Assembly: GCF_000331305.1 (NCBI RefSeq)
Contig: NZ_KB217478.1
Span: 7,404,317 to 7,468,316, forward strand
Direction of reading: 5' to 3'
DNA: 64,000 nt
From: Calothrix sp. PCC 7103
GTDB taxonomy: Bacteria; Cyanobacteriota; Cyanobacteriia; Cyanobacteriales; Nostocaceae
Under the pieces are notes generated by a model, which was not told where the DNA came from, made no database searches, and saw nothing but the letters and a program-made list of their open reading frames with translations. Shown here piece after piece: positions 46,801-53,575 of this stretch; position 1 is the stretch's first letter; each line of letters begins with the position of its first letter. The position numbers and the translations under genes are program-made.

Positions 46801-47761
46801 CAGTAATACAACAGTCAATAACAATACCGTTACTAATGCGGTAAGCGAAGGTATTTATCTAGAAAACACCACAGGTAAAGTTGAAATCAACGACAACAAA
46901 GTCGTAGATACTCGCGACCCATCAACAGATACTGATTTAGAAAGCGGTATATTTGTGTGGAACTATGGAGGTGACTCAGATTATACGATTGCCAACAATA
47001 CAATCGAGACAACCTTCGATGCTTCTGGTTATCGAACCGATGGTATTGAATTTAACTTATGTCGCGATGTTGACCCAATTTACCTGGGCAACCCTTGTAA
47101 TTCAACGGCAACTGCAAAGGTTAATATAACCAACAACACAATTAAGCATAATGGAAATGTTGCTGGTGGCGCCGATGGAATTGACCTGAACATAGGAAAA
47201 TTTGCAGACGCGACCTTTAACGTTACAGGTAACACAGTTAGCAATATCCCAGATGAAGCAGTTTCTATTGGTGCTGTTGCCGATTCAAAAGGAATTTTCA
47301 ACATCAACAATAATACGATTACTAATGTTGTTGATAGTGGCATAGAAGTTGACTTATTCTTGCCCGACCCAGCGGTTTCTCCTGCATTGAATTTGTTTAA
47401 TAGTAGTAATACTGAATTCAACATCACAGGTAACACAATTGATACTGCCAAGGATGATGGTATAAACTTTGAGGTTCAAGACCAAGCCAATACAAAAGTT
47501 ACTATCACTGGCAACACTATCCAAAATATTGGCAGTGGGGAAAATGGTGATAGAGCGATTCAATTAGAAACATTCAACTCTTCTAACATGTGCGCTGCTG
47601 TTGACAGTAACACAATTAGTGCATCTCCTAGACCTGCACTTTTAAGACCTAGCAACGCTTCCACACTTGAAGTTGTAGATGCAGCAAATCTTTCAACTCG
47701 CAATGGTGGCGCCAGCTTCTCAACTCCGGGAACAACAAACCGTCTAACTCCTTGCCCGTAA
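40877..47761 (+). CDS. Giant secreted beta-helix protein with N-terminal barrel-like domain
   Basis: A 2294-residue protein. The start is MKQFTQIAYLSLLWIVALG (ATG 40877), a signal peptide ending at SASAQ; the open frame upstream to 40700 has no signal and is excluded. Residues about 35-250 alternate in beta-barrel fashion (NFEVRYNSEGAGVESNGSVEG; RLFLDDDSQMGGNVLLGYRV) and resemble inverse autotransporter barrels of the intimin type. From about residue 310 to the end, Asn/Thr/Ile-rich repeats (GNTISNTTNDGI, NISNNKIENV, GIDVQLFDSA) form a right-handed parallel beta-helix. Five ~1-kb units repeat inside. It is likely a surface adhesin or matrix protein exported across the outer membrane. The last 300 residues are less repetitive. 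Confidence 0.8.
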   Translation: MKQFTQIAYLSLLWIVALGTSASAQEAPTVSPNFEVRYNSEGAGVESNGSVEGFIPLFQTPGQNATFLQGRLFLDDDSQMGGNVLLGYRVYDKKDDRVTGAYVSFDARDTSRSYFKQLGIGFETLGKWDLRINGYLPLGETRNQIGQFYFGNPFFKENNIVIQQANLFEAALHGIDAEVGTRLTKIGSGDLRGYAGIYYLGNDNKEAFGWKARVEARPTKFLSLGASLQNDSLFDTRAAFTVGLSFPGSGAIRGNDEKPSYFARMGEFVERQTAIPVVGVNTVASVALTNPNTNKPWSFIHVAPGNSNGTAESPYSYDKIQQALNDAAAKTDSIVYIRGDEKAIIPGFTLLSGVQLLTNTPERFINTVEIGNIKLPFSGSRIVPKIGGIVTLSSNTVFSGFDINAANGAGVRGTNISNIKIADNRIQGTQGEAILLSQVTGNVDISNNTIDKSTGSALLLTNTSGNANIKVTGNNITDNLNSIGINLGGTATGTAEIAKNTISNFGIGVDVSLSDSANLSKLNITDNSITAPNNNNSLTGIQIEAFDKATATANITGNTISNTTNDGISIQLNQNTKTQVNISNNKIENVKGSDLYALGGAAFADGIDVQLFDSANAGVSITGNTVNNTTGRGISASNIGNVANLKLDITGNTVSNTEYEGIGIDSFNGNITINKNTVSNGKGDGLYLGNIIGNAEISGLEINDAGAGVRGINVNNIKITDSRIQNIKGTGVDLQDVTGKAEINKLNVNGAVGAGIHGTNLNNVTITNSNIQGTTGTGTISPTQGEAILLSEVTGNVDISNNTIGKNAGSAVSLNNTFGNANIKVTGNNISDNLNSIGIKLGGTTTGTAEIAKNTISNFGSGVDVSLSENANLSKLDIANNSITAPNSNNPLEGIKFKAFDEAVATVNVTGNTISNTTNDGIGVQVNQNTKTQVNISSNKIDNVKGSDLYGLGGTEFADGIDIQVFDSASSKVSITGNTVNNTTGNGISISDNSDTANQKLDIANNTVSNTEYEGIGIDGVDGNITISQNTVSNTKYEGIYLENTTGKAEISGSNNISGATGAGIRGTNVSNVTITGNSIQGTTRAGTNSNTDGEGVILSEATGNVDISNNTITKNEGSAVSLNNTSGNADIKVTGNNITDNLNSIGIKLGGTTTGTAEIAKNTISNFGIGVDVSLSESANLSKLDIANNSITAPNSNNPLEGIKLRAFDEAVATVNVTGNIISNTTNDSINVGLNQNTETQINISNNKIENVKGSDAYGLGGAANADGIDVQLFDSASSRVSITTNTINNTTGRGISTSNTSDADKARLDIVANTISNTEYEGIGIDEFNGNVTVNNNNIYNASTEAISLGNITGKVDINALNINGGNSGIRVTNVNEITIADSNIQNTKTPAIDLENVTGEVEISGLNISSSTGAGISGTNVNNVTITGSSIQGTQGEGILLSGVTGDVDISNNTLTKNTESAVSLSNTSGNADIKVTGNNITDNFNSIGINLGGTATGTAEIAKNTISNPGIGVDVTLSETANLSKLDITDNSITASNSDNPLEGIKLRAFDETIATVNVTGNNIRNTTSDAIGVGLNQNTKTQVNIANNKIENVQGSDSYGLGGAEFADGIDLQLFDSASSGISITGNTVNNTTGSGIIISDYSDAANQKLDIANNSVSNTEYEGIGIDGVDGNITVSKNTISNTKYEGISLENTTGKAEISEQNISGATGAGIRGTNVNNVTITGSSIQGTQGEGILLSEVTGNVDISNNTLTKNTESAVSLSNTSGNADIKVTGNNITDNFNSIGINLGGTATGTAEITKNTISNPGIGVDVTLSETANLSKLDITDNSITAPNSDNPLEGIKLRAFDEATATVNVTGNTISNTTNDGINVGLNQNTNTNINIANNKIENVKGSDAYSLGGAEFADGIDVQLFDSANSKISVTDNTVNKTTGNGISISNLSDAANVDLNVTGNTVSNTEYQGIRVDNFDSNTTVNNNTVTNAVSEGIYLENTTGKVEINDNKVVDTRDPSTDTDLESGIFVWNYGGDSDYTIANNTIETTFDASGYRTDGIEFNLCRDVDPIYLGNPCNSTATAKVNITNNTIKHNGNVAGGADGIDLNIGKFADATFNVTGNTVSNIPDEAVSIGAVADSKGIFNINNNTITNVVDSGIEVDLFLPDPAVSPALNLFNSSNTEFNITGNTIDTAKDDGINFEVQDQANTKVTITGNTIQNIGSGENGDRAIQLETFNSSNMCAAVDSNTISASPRPALLRPSNASTLEVVDAANLSTRNGGASFSTPGTTNRLTPCP
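42164..46860 (+). repeat. Five tandem ~0.9-1.06-kb units in the giant gene
   Basis: Each unit begins near a GEAILLS/GEGILLS codon run: about 42164, 43225, 44153, 45187 and 46085. Units 4 and 5 are almost identical at DNA level over hundreds of bases, while units 1-3 have drifted more. Lengths differ by small in-frame indels, so the reading frame is kept. Recent duplication or gene conversion is the simplest reading. Confidence 0.85.
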
Positions 47762-47785
47762 ACTTCGGTGGGGCAATGCCCCACC

Positions 47786-49288
47786 CTACTTTAACCCTGG
47801 CAATTTCCATTCTTGTAAAACTCGTGCAACAGTCTCGCGCGTAGCTTCGGCGCCGAAACCCCACGCGAGTAACGAGAAATAATCTACAACTCCTCTAGTA
47901 CCAAAAGTACCATTTGCCAAGTATAATTGTGTAAAACCTGCATTACCAAGTAAAAAAATAGCTATTGCATAACTTAAGGAGTTGAAAATAAGCAAACGAT
48001 AACGAGATAATTTTTCTAGCTTCGACGTATTTATCTCGTTATCGAAGTTGATATTCGGAACAGGTTCAACTAAACCAGCATGGCTTGGATTCTTAATTGC
48101 TTTAGATACATTCCCTAAAAAGGTTCTACTCGGTGGTGCATTGCTCTTTAAATTCTGGATATTTTCAACTATCTCATCTGTCCGAGTTCTAATATCATCT
48201 TGCCATTTATGATAAGAATCTATATCTGTGGGAGAAAGGTTATACAAAAGCCTTTGCAGCGTTAATGCTTCTTGTTTCCAATACTTTTCTTCATCTCTTG
48301 CCTCATATGGTACTTGGTTAGTTAACTCACAAAATTCATCTAATTGAGTTTTTGCTAAGAGGAAATTATTAAGCTGTACTTGCACTTCTTGTAGCGCTTT
48401 ACTTACTTGACCAGGACTGTCTTGTGATGGTCTACCTTTATTTATACTGTCAAGCTGCCAAGTTACTTGCTCTAAATAAGGAATTTGATTTTGAGGGTTT
48501 TCTTCTTCTACCCTTTTACGTAATTTCGACTCATAATCTAATAAATTTAACCAACCTTGCTTACCTTGATGCCATTTATCCCAAAGGTCTTGCGCTTGAT
48601 TCGCTGCTTCTATTGCCGCACTAGAGCGCTTATTTTCTAAGGCAGTTTCCACCGCTGTTAAATAAGACTCAAATTTTTTATAAAAAGAACTATCCTGTTT
48701 AAATTCTTCATCTACACGTACTTTACTACGAAGACGGGCAACTTGAACCACAACTTCATCGCGTGCCATCCATTCACTACGATACATTGAAATAATAATC
48801 CCTAAACCCACACCAAGTAAAAGAACACACAATGGCATCAGCCAATAGTCTTTGACTTTGATACTTATCGGGATAACTAACTCGCTATCAGGAGTAATCA
48901 CCAATAGATTACCATTATACTCACCGCTTCTCACACCTTTCAAATCAAACTCAATTGGAGTTAGTAAAGGTTGATTATTAGGTAAACTATTAATACTAGA
49001 ATTATTTAGGTTGACTTTAATCGCGTTTGCAGGAAATACCTCATTACCATCCAAGCGATTTAAATCCAGGCTTAATATTTTAACATCCTTAACAACTTGA
49101 TTTGAGCGTAAAAACAAATTCCGTCTAACCTTTGGGCAAAAAAATTGACCTAACCAGCACTTTTGCTCTGCTATAGATATAGTAGAAGGCTCAGAAGTAA
49201 TTTTCGGTTCTGCCTTTACAACAGATGGCGCCAAGAAGCTAGACGCAGAAACTAACATTCCAATAGTAAATATTCTAGAAAAATTCAT
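47786..49288 (-). CDS. Membrane protein with periplasmic and coiled-coil parts, unknown
   Basis: About 500 residues. The start chosen is MNFSRIFTIGMLVSASSFLAPSVVKAEP (ATG 49286-49288), a clear signal peptide; a longer ORF to 49342 adds 18 residues with no signal. A periplasmic domain (about 30-145) has beta-rich Ig-like features (GNLLVITPDSELVIPISIKVKDY). One helix follows (WLMPLCVLLLGVGLGIIISMY), then a ~250-residue cytoplasmic coiled-coil region, then two C-terminal helices (LLIFNSLSYAIAIFLLGNAGF). The ending KLPGLK is near the stop. Domain family not recognised. It is convergent with the giant beta-helix gene, 24 bp apart. Confidence 0.7.
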   Translation of the reverse strand: MNFSRIFTIGMLVSASSFLAPSVVKAEPKITSEPSTISIAEQKCWLGQFFCPKVRRNLFLRSNQVVKDVKILSLDLNRLDGNEVFPANAIKVNLNNSSINSLPNNQPLLTPIEFDLKGVRSGEYNGNLLVITPDSELVIPISIKVKDYWLMPLCVLLLGVGLGIIISMYRSEWMARDEVVVQVARLRSKVRVDEEFKQDSSFYKKFESYLTAVETALENKRSSAAIEAANQAQDLWDKWHQGKQGWLNLLDYESKLRKRVEEENPQNQIPYLEQVTWQLDSINKGRPSQDSPGQVSKALQEVQVQLNNFLLAKTQLDEFCELTNQVPYEARDEEKYWKQEALTLQRLLYNLSPTDIDSYHKWQDDIRTRTDEIVENIQNLKSNAPPSRTFLGNVSKAIKNPSHAGLVEPVPNINFDNEINTSKLEKLSRYRLLIFNSLSYAIAIFLLGNAGFTQLYLANGTFGTRGVVDYFSLLAWGFGAEATRETVARVLQEWKLPGLK

Positions 49289-49716
49289 TTGTATTACTTT
49301 TATAGATAATAAACGTATTATTGTGCTGTTACGCACCATCAACGCGAATGTACAACGTAATAATACTCAATTTTTATCAAATTGCTACAGGCACCGAGCA
49401 AATCTCGTAGCATAGTCCAAGGCGCCTGTGCTGTGCAAACTTCATCTACATAAATTTTATTTGAAGAAATAAAAAAGTATATTTGTACGGTATATAGTTA
49501 GTACATTAATCCTTAATACCTATTTACTAGGGGTTAATAACTGTTGGTTAAATACCTAGATATTCCGATAATTTGTAAGTAAATTAGGAGATTTTTGAGG
49601 GAATCATTCGCTCTCTTAATCAAGAAATATTAAAAAATCTTGCCAAGGCGATTAATAACAAGAATAATCTAGATTGATAGTTATGTAGTTATAGGATTGT
49701 TGTCAGGGTCGGTTAA
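49289..49716. other. Intergenic region before the TnpB-like gene
   Basis: 428 bp, AT-rich, without a credible ORF. One GGCGCC (49421). I find no left-end hairpin of an IS200/IS605 element that I would trust. The TnpB-like gene has a ribosome binding site-like AGGGTCGG at 49705-49712. Confidence 0.45.
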
Positions 49717-51222
49717 ATGTCTACCATCACTTACGTCAAGGGATTGCCAACACCTTCAATCGAGATGAATAGTCTTGGTTTTACTTCATTTGAAATGTTT
49801 CTCACGGATTTCTCACTCCATTTTAAACAAGCAACTATCAAGGCTATTGATATTATTTTATCATCAAAAAACTTTGAAAAAGTAAAAAGCAAAGTAAATA
49901 CACAGTTACAAAAAGAGTTTAATCTAAGTAAAAGACAGGTTAATGGAGTAATAACACTAGCGTTAAGTAAAGTTGATTCAGCTGACGAATGCCGTAAGAA
50001 CCATATAAAACAGTTAGAAGGAAAATTAAAATCAGCATTGATATGGATTAAAAATTCGGAAAAAAAGCTTAAAGACAGTCAGAAATTTTATGCCAATAAA
50101 AACTGGCTCCAATCCAAAACTGGATGCAAGTTTCCTTTCTGCTGCGATTTAAAAAGTGGTCGTTCTAATTGGCACAGTCTCAAATTTCAAATTCATCACA
50201 AAAAACGTTATGTCTATCAACTTGATCAGAAAATAGCTCACCTAAAAACGGCACGTCTTCAAGTAAAGGTTTCAAGCAATGAAGTTTTTATAGTTGGTTC
50301 AAGTGATGAAAGCTTTGGTAATCAAGTTTGTCAATATGATGGTTCAAAACTTTTATTCCGTGTTCCATACTGTTTAGAAGCTAAGTATGGTAAATATGTT
50401 GAAACTGAAATAGGGAGCTTTGATAGAAATATTAATAGGTTGCCTACTCAAGGAGCGAAAACTTGGCACTTTTATAGAAAGAATAATCGTTGGGTTGTAG
50501 CAGTACAATTTACGCCAAAACCGATAGAGACGGTTAGTAGACCAATTCAATACGGTGCTATTGGTATAGACATAAATCCTGATTCTATTGGTTGGGCTTA
50601 TGTAGATTATAGTGGCAATTTAAAAGAATTTGGAACTATACCATTACAATCAGGTCTAGGTAAAAATTTCAATTCACAACAGTTAGTTAATGCTTCGATT
50701 GAACTAGCAACACTGGCAACTAAATACGCTTGCCCGGTTATTTGTGAGAAATTAGATTTTTGCAAGAAAAAAGAATCATTACGGGAGAATGGTAAAAAAT
50801 ATGCACGAATGTTATCAAATTTTGCATACAGTAAATTGTATCAATTTCTTGAATCAATACTTTCAAACAGAGGAATTACTTTATATAAAAAGAATCCTGC
50901 GTACACCTCAATTATTGGATTAGTCAAATATTCTAAAATGTATGGTCTAGGTAGCGATGTCGCAGCAGCTTTAGTCATAGCTAGAAGAGGAATGGATCTG
51001 TCTGAGAGATTACCCGCATCCGTGTCCGCTTATCTTGAAGTGAATTCAAGAAAACACGTATGGAGCGGTTGGTCGAAATTGAATAAAATCACAAAGAACG
51101 CTGCCATAATTAAGTCACGGCACGATTATTTCAGCGTACCTAACTGGGGAATGGTGGTTAAGGATATTGTCGAGCAAGTAAGTGTAAAAACTGAACGTCG
51201 GGCAGCATCCAAGTCTACTTAG
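49717..51222 (+). CDS. TnpB-like RuvC nuclease lacking the zinc finger, no TnpA nearby
   Basis: A 501-residue protein of the TnpB-related (IS200/IS605 accessory) group. RuvC motif I is GIDINPDSIGWAYVD (D285), motif II is VICEKLDF (E344), and motif III is LGSDVAAALVIARRG (D414), so all three acidic residues are present. Between motifs II and III the usual CxxC...CxxC zinc finger is replaced by KKNPAYTSIIGLVKYSKMYG. An N-terminal helical region with CxxxxxC (GCKFPFCCDLKSG, about 136-148) may bind metal. TnpB proteins are RNA-guided DNA endonucleases using a 3'-end omega RNA. No tnpA and no IS ends were found. It may be a domesticated or solitary copy. Confidence 0.8.
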   Translation: MSTITYVKGLPTPSIEMNSLGFTSFEMFLTDFSLHFKQATIKAIDIILSSKNFEKVKSKVNTQLQKEFNLSKRQVNGVITLALSKVDSADECRKNHIKQLEGKLKSALIWIKNSEKKLKDSQKFYANKNWLQSKTGCKFPFCCDLKSGRSNWHSLKFQIHHKKRYVYQLDQKIAHLKTARLQVKVSSNEVFIVGSSDESFGNQVCQYDGSKLLFRVPYCLEAKYGKYVETEIGSFDRNINRLPTQGAKTWHFYRKNNRWVVAVQFTPKPIETVSRPIQYGAIGIDINPDSIGWAYVDYSGNLKEFGTIPLQSGLGKNFNSQQLVNASIELATLATKYACPVICEKLDFCKKKESLRENGKKYARMLSNFAYSKLYQFLESILSNRGITLYKKNPAYTSIIGLVKYSKMYGLGSDVAAALVIARRGMDLSERLPASVSAYLEVNSRKHVWSGWSKLNKITKNAAIIKSRHDYFSVPNWGMVVKDIVEQVSVKTERRAASKST

Positions 51223-51269
51223 TAGCGTTTCCATTCTTATTCTTTGTAAGTTATACCGTGGACTTGGAT
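51207..51269 (+). other. Inverted repeat spanning the 3' end of the TnpB-like gene
   Basis: ATCCAAGTC (51207-51215) inside the last codons pairs with GACTTGGAT (51261-51269) after the stop, leaving a 45-nt loop. In TnpB systems the guide RNA derives from this region, so it is a candidate for the 3' end of an omega RNA. An ordinary terminator is also possible. Confidence 0.35.
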
Positions 51270-51336
51270 AGAGGAAACTAGATTTTCCTAGATTTTTATA
51301 AGCGGTTATTATAGAACTCACCACACAGGGTAACGC

Positions 51337-51600
51337 ATGACTAAAAAGCCCTTCGACCAATTTGCAAAGCAGTTTTTTAAGACATTTTTAAGTTCATATG
51401 GCAGAGTCGATTTGAATTTTGAAGTTCCTGGGGAATCTCAATTCATTGACATACTGTTTGCTCCATCCACTCAACCAAACGATACACCAGAATATCTACG
51501 TTTACTGCATCGAATGACATCAGTCCCATGTCTCATCGAACCTTACCGGAAACCACCAGGTAAAAGTGACATTCGCACCTGTGTACAGAAGAGGTTATAA
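51337..51600 (+). pseudogene. Truncated Rpn/PDDEXK-type nuclease N-terminus
   Basis: 87 codons reading MTKKPFDQFAKQFFKTFLSSYGRVDLNFEVPGESQFIDILFAPS and ending KSDIRTCVQKRL. The pattern recalls, from memory, the first third of cyanobacterial Rpn-like (DUF4351/PD-(D/E)XK) proteins of about 250-330 residues, where the equivalent RSEVRTCL segment continues. Here the frame stops, and the stop lies inside the end of the convergent AbiEii-like gene (51595). Most of the nuclease is missing, so this is probably a remnant left by a rearrangement. Confidence 0.6.
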
Positions 51601-52434
51601 TAATTTTCTGACAACGCTTTCCCAACGTCCTGTTACAATATTCACTACAGTTTCAAAATCTTCTTCAAAGATTTGGGCTGACATTTTGCGGATGTACCAT
51701 TTCCATTTACTGCGGCTTTTACTATTATGCCACCAAGAAGGCGCCGCTAATATTGAATACACTTCTTCTAATGGTGTGTTGCGACTTGTAAAAGCTGTTT
51801 GAATTGCTTGTGCTAATTCTGGTTGTGAGGTGTTTGTAATATATTTGCCGTACAGCACCAAGTCGTATAAGGTTTTAGGATGCCAGCGTCTTGCTCCAAA
51901 TTCTACTAACCCGTGCAGTTTCCAAGCTATCATCGTTTCCGCGCGCGCTGCTTGTATTAGTATTGCTTCATCCATTAAAGTTGGATATTTTATATATGAA
52001 GCTGGTGGCGCCAGTGGGTCACCAAAACCAATATCAATTTGAATGCTATGCTGATATTGTCCTAGACTTGCATCTATTTTAATACGGGCGCCAGGTGATT
52101 CTGTTTCCAGCCAAATACCTTCGCTTTGTAAAGTATTTAAATGGAATTTCACACCATCAGCACAGTCAGCGGCAAGTATGTCTTGGAATTGTGCTGTTGT
52201 CTCGGCAATATCAAAAGGGTACAAACCCAGAAAGTCAACATCTACCGCTATTCTGCGTCCTAATGGTACCCATAGTCGCGTTAACATTCCACCTCGCATT
52301 ACTAACTCATCTATATATATAGAGTTAGATACTCGTCGCAACACACTTTCGAGTATGTGGTATGTTAGTACTTCGTCTAAAGGGCGATTTGTTGTTTGAG
52401 CAATATCGATTAATTGCTGTTCTATATTATCCAT
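51595..52434 (-). CDS. AbiEii/AbiGii-type nucleotidyltransferase toxin-like protein
   Basis: A 279-residue protein with a nucleotidyltransferase core: MRGGMLTRLWVPLGRRIAVDVDFLG contains the GG (48-49) and D-x-D (D65, D67) residues that bind metal and NTP. C-terminal segments (ETMIAWKLHGLVEFGARRWHPKTLYDLVLYGKY) are typical of AbiEii family domains, some of which transfer nucleotides to tRNA and halt growth in type IV toxin-antitoxin or abortive infection systems. It overlaps the upstream gene by 8 bp. The usual AbiEi antitoxin is not seen, so its partner may be the upstream protein. Confidence 0.82.
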   Translation of the reverse strand: MDNIEQQLIDIAQTTNRPLDEVLTYHILESVLRRVSNSIYIDELVMRGGMLTRLWVPLGRRIAVDVDFLGLYPFDIAETTAQFQDILAADCADGVKFHLNTLQSEGIWLETESPGARIKIDASLGQYQHSIQIDIGFGDPLAPPASYIKYPTLMDEAILIQAARAETMIAWKLHGLVEFGARRWHPKTLYDLVLYGKYITNTSQPELAQAIQTAFTSRNTPLEEVYSILAAPSWWHNSKSRSKWKWYIRKMSAQIFEEDFETVVNIVTGRWESVVRKLL

Positions 52435-52966
52435 TGTTCGTTAGCCACCCATTATCAAGATTGATATTACTGTCGAAGACGCTGTACTCCTGTTGGGGTT
52501 GAGAAAACTTGATGTTTTTTGCTCTTAATACACCAAGCAAAGCATTAAAGCGCGACTGAGCAGTATATAAACCAACACCATACATTCGCATGGTGATAAA
52601 TCTTTGCTGTTGCCCATGTGACTGATATTTAAAAGCGTTTGCTGATAAATGGGCATCGTGTTGTTGGCATAATTGAGCTAGCATCTCAATATCTGATGGC
52701 GCCAATGTGACTTTAATATGAAACTCAAAGTAATTCGTTGTGGGTAATACTTGCGCTTGTCTATCTGTAACTGGAACATCTTGGTTATTTACCATCGCTT
52801 CTATCTTGACACGCGCGACCGCAAAACCCGCTTTTTCAAATTCACGCGCGAGCTTATATGCTTCTTGCTTGACACTAGTTAATGTGCCGCGATGATATGA
52901 TGCCGTCATCAATTGAAGAGCGACAACACCAGATGGTAACTCGATAAGTACGCTTTTTACTCCCAA
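52427..52966 (-). CDS. Unknown protein paired with the AbiEii-like gene, start damaged
   Basis: A 179-residue protein of unknown family, with an alpha/beta composition and a FEFHIKVTLAPSDIEMLAQLCQQHDAHLSANAF segment that suggests a ferredoxin-like fold. The annotated start is a TTG (52964-52966). Coding-like sequence continues upstream in frame for 33 codons (to 53065, including TGTFEVHVTVDATSEAAQDKF) until a TAG at 53066-53068, with no ATG, GTG or TTG in it. The real start may be lost or non-standard. It overlaps the NTase gene by 8 bp, so a coupled or antitoxin-like role is possible. Confidence 0.6.
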   Translation of the reverse strand: MGVKSVLIELPSGVVALQLMTASYHRGTLTSVKQEAYKLAREFEKAGFAVARVKIEAMVNNQDVPVTDRQAQVLPTTNYFEFHIKVTLAPSDIEMLAQLCQQHDAHLSANAFKYQSHGQQQRFITMRMYGVGLYTAQSRFNALLGVLRAKNIKFSQPQQEYSVFDSNINLDNGWLTNNG

Positions 52967-53143
52967 GGTTTTACATAAACAGCAAAACTTATCCTGTGCT
53001 GCTTCTGATGTCGCATCAACGGTTACATGTACTTCAAACGTTCCTGTATATCTAGGTTGCTTTACCTAATAAAATGGCTGCTTTAATGCAAGATGGCGCC
53101 GTATCCATGTTTTAACTATCATATGTTTTAGGGTTTGACTATG

Positions 53144-53163
53144 TATACTACAATTGTAGTATA
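53144..53163. promoter_or_regulatory. Perfect 20-bp palindrome resembling BlaI/CopY operators
   Basis: TATACTACAATTGTAGTATA is its own inverse and contains TACAnnTGTA, the core of BlaI/MecI/CopY operators. It sits between TTGACT (53135-53140) and TATAAT (53162-53167). It is about 80 bp from the AbiEii-pair coding region on the left. No BlaI-type regulator gene is nearby. Confidence 0.55.
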
Positions 53164-53575
53164 TAATATTTGCTCGCTGCAAGTGCTTAATATGAACTTC
53201 ATTTTTAGTACTAGTGCTTCTACAGATAGAGACAGAACGCTATAAGCTTGATGTAGAAATGGAAGAATATTATGGGCAACTAGATGCAAAGGGTGAGTTA
53301 AAGTGACTTCTACCTGGACATGACATATAAAGATTCTCTTTACTTATTTCTTTAGAATGATGTTTGTAAGTAATGAGTATGATAATGATAATTTTAACAA
53401 CTAGGGGATTATTAATAAAAATAAATATCTAAAATTTTATTGTCTTGTGTCTTGTAGGGTTGGCATTATTGCCCGCTCTCTATAATGGAACGGGCAGGGA
53501 TGCCCATTCCACAAGATATTTATTTTACAAGATATTTATTTTACAAGATATTTAATTCTGGAGTGTGTATGGGGA
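53164..53575. other. Region between the AbiEii pair and the kinase gene
   Basis: 412 bp. A short open stretch on the plus strand ends at TGA 53304-53306 and reads ...TERYKLDVEMEEYYGQ...; it looks like the tail of a small lost gene. A GGGCAGGGATGCCC repeat is at 53487-53505, followed by three copies of a 16-bp TTTTACAAGATATTTA tandem repeat (about 53511-53554). Confidence 0.5.

Noticed and set aside
53214-53306. Small plus-strand ORF starting GTG and ending ELK
   Set aside because: It is only about 30 codons, with a weak start and no family recognised. It is mentioned as a possible remnant in the gap description only.
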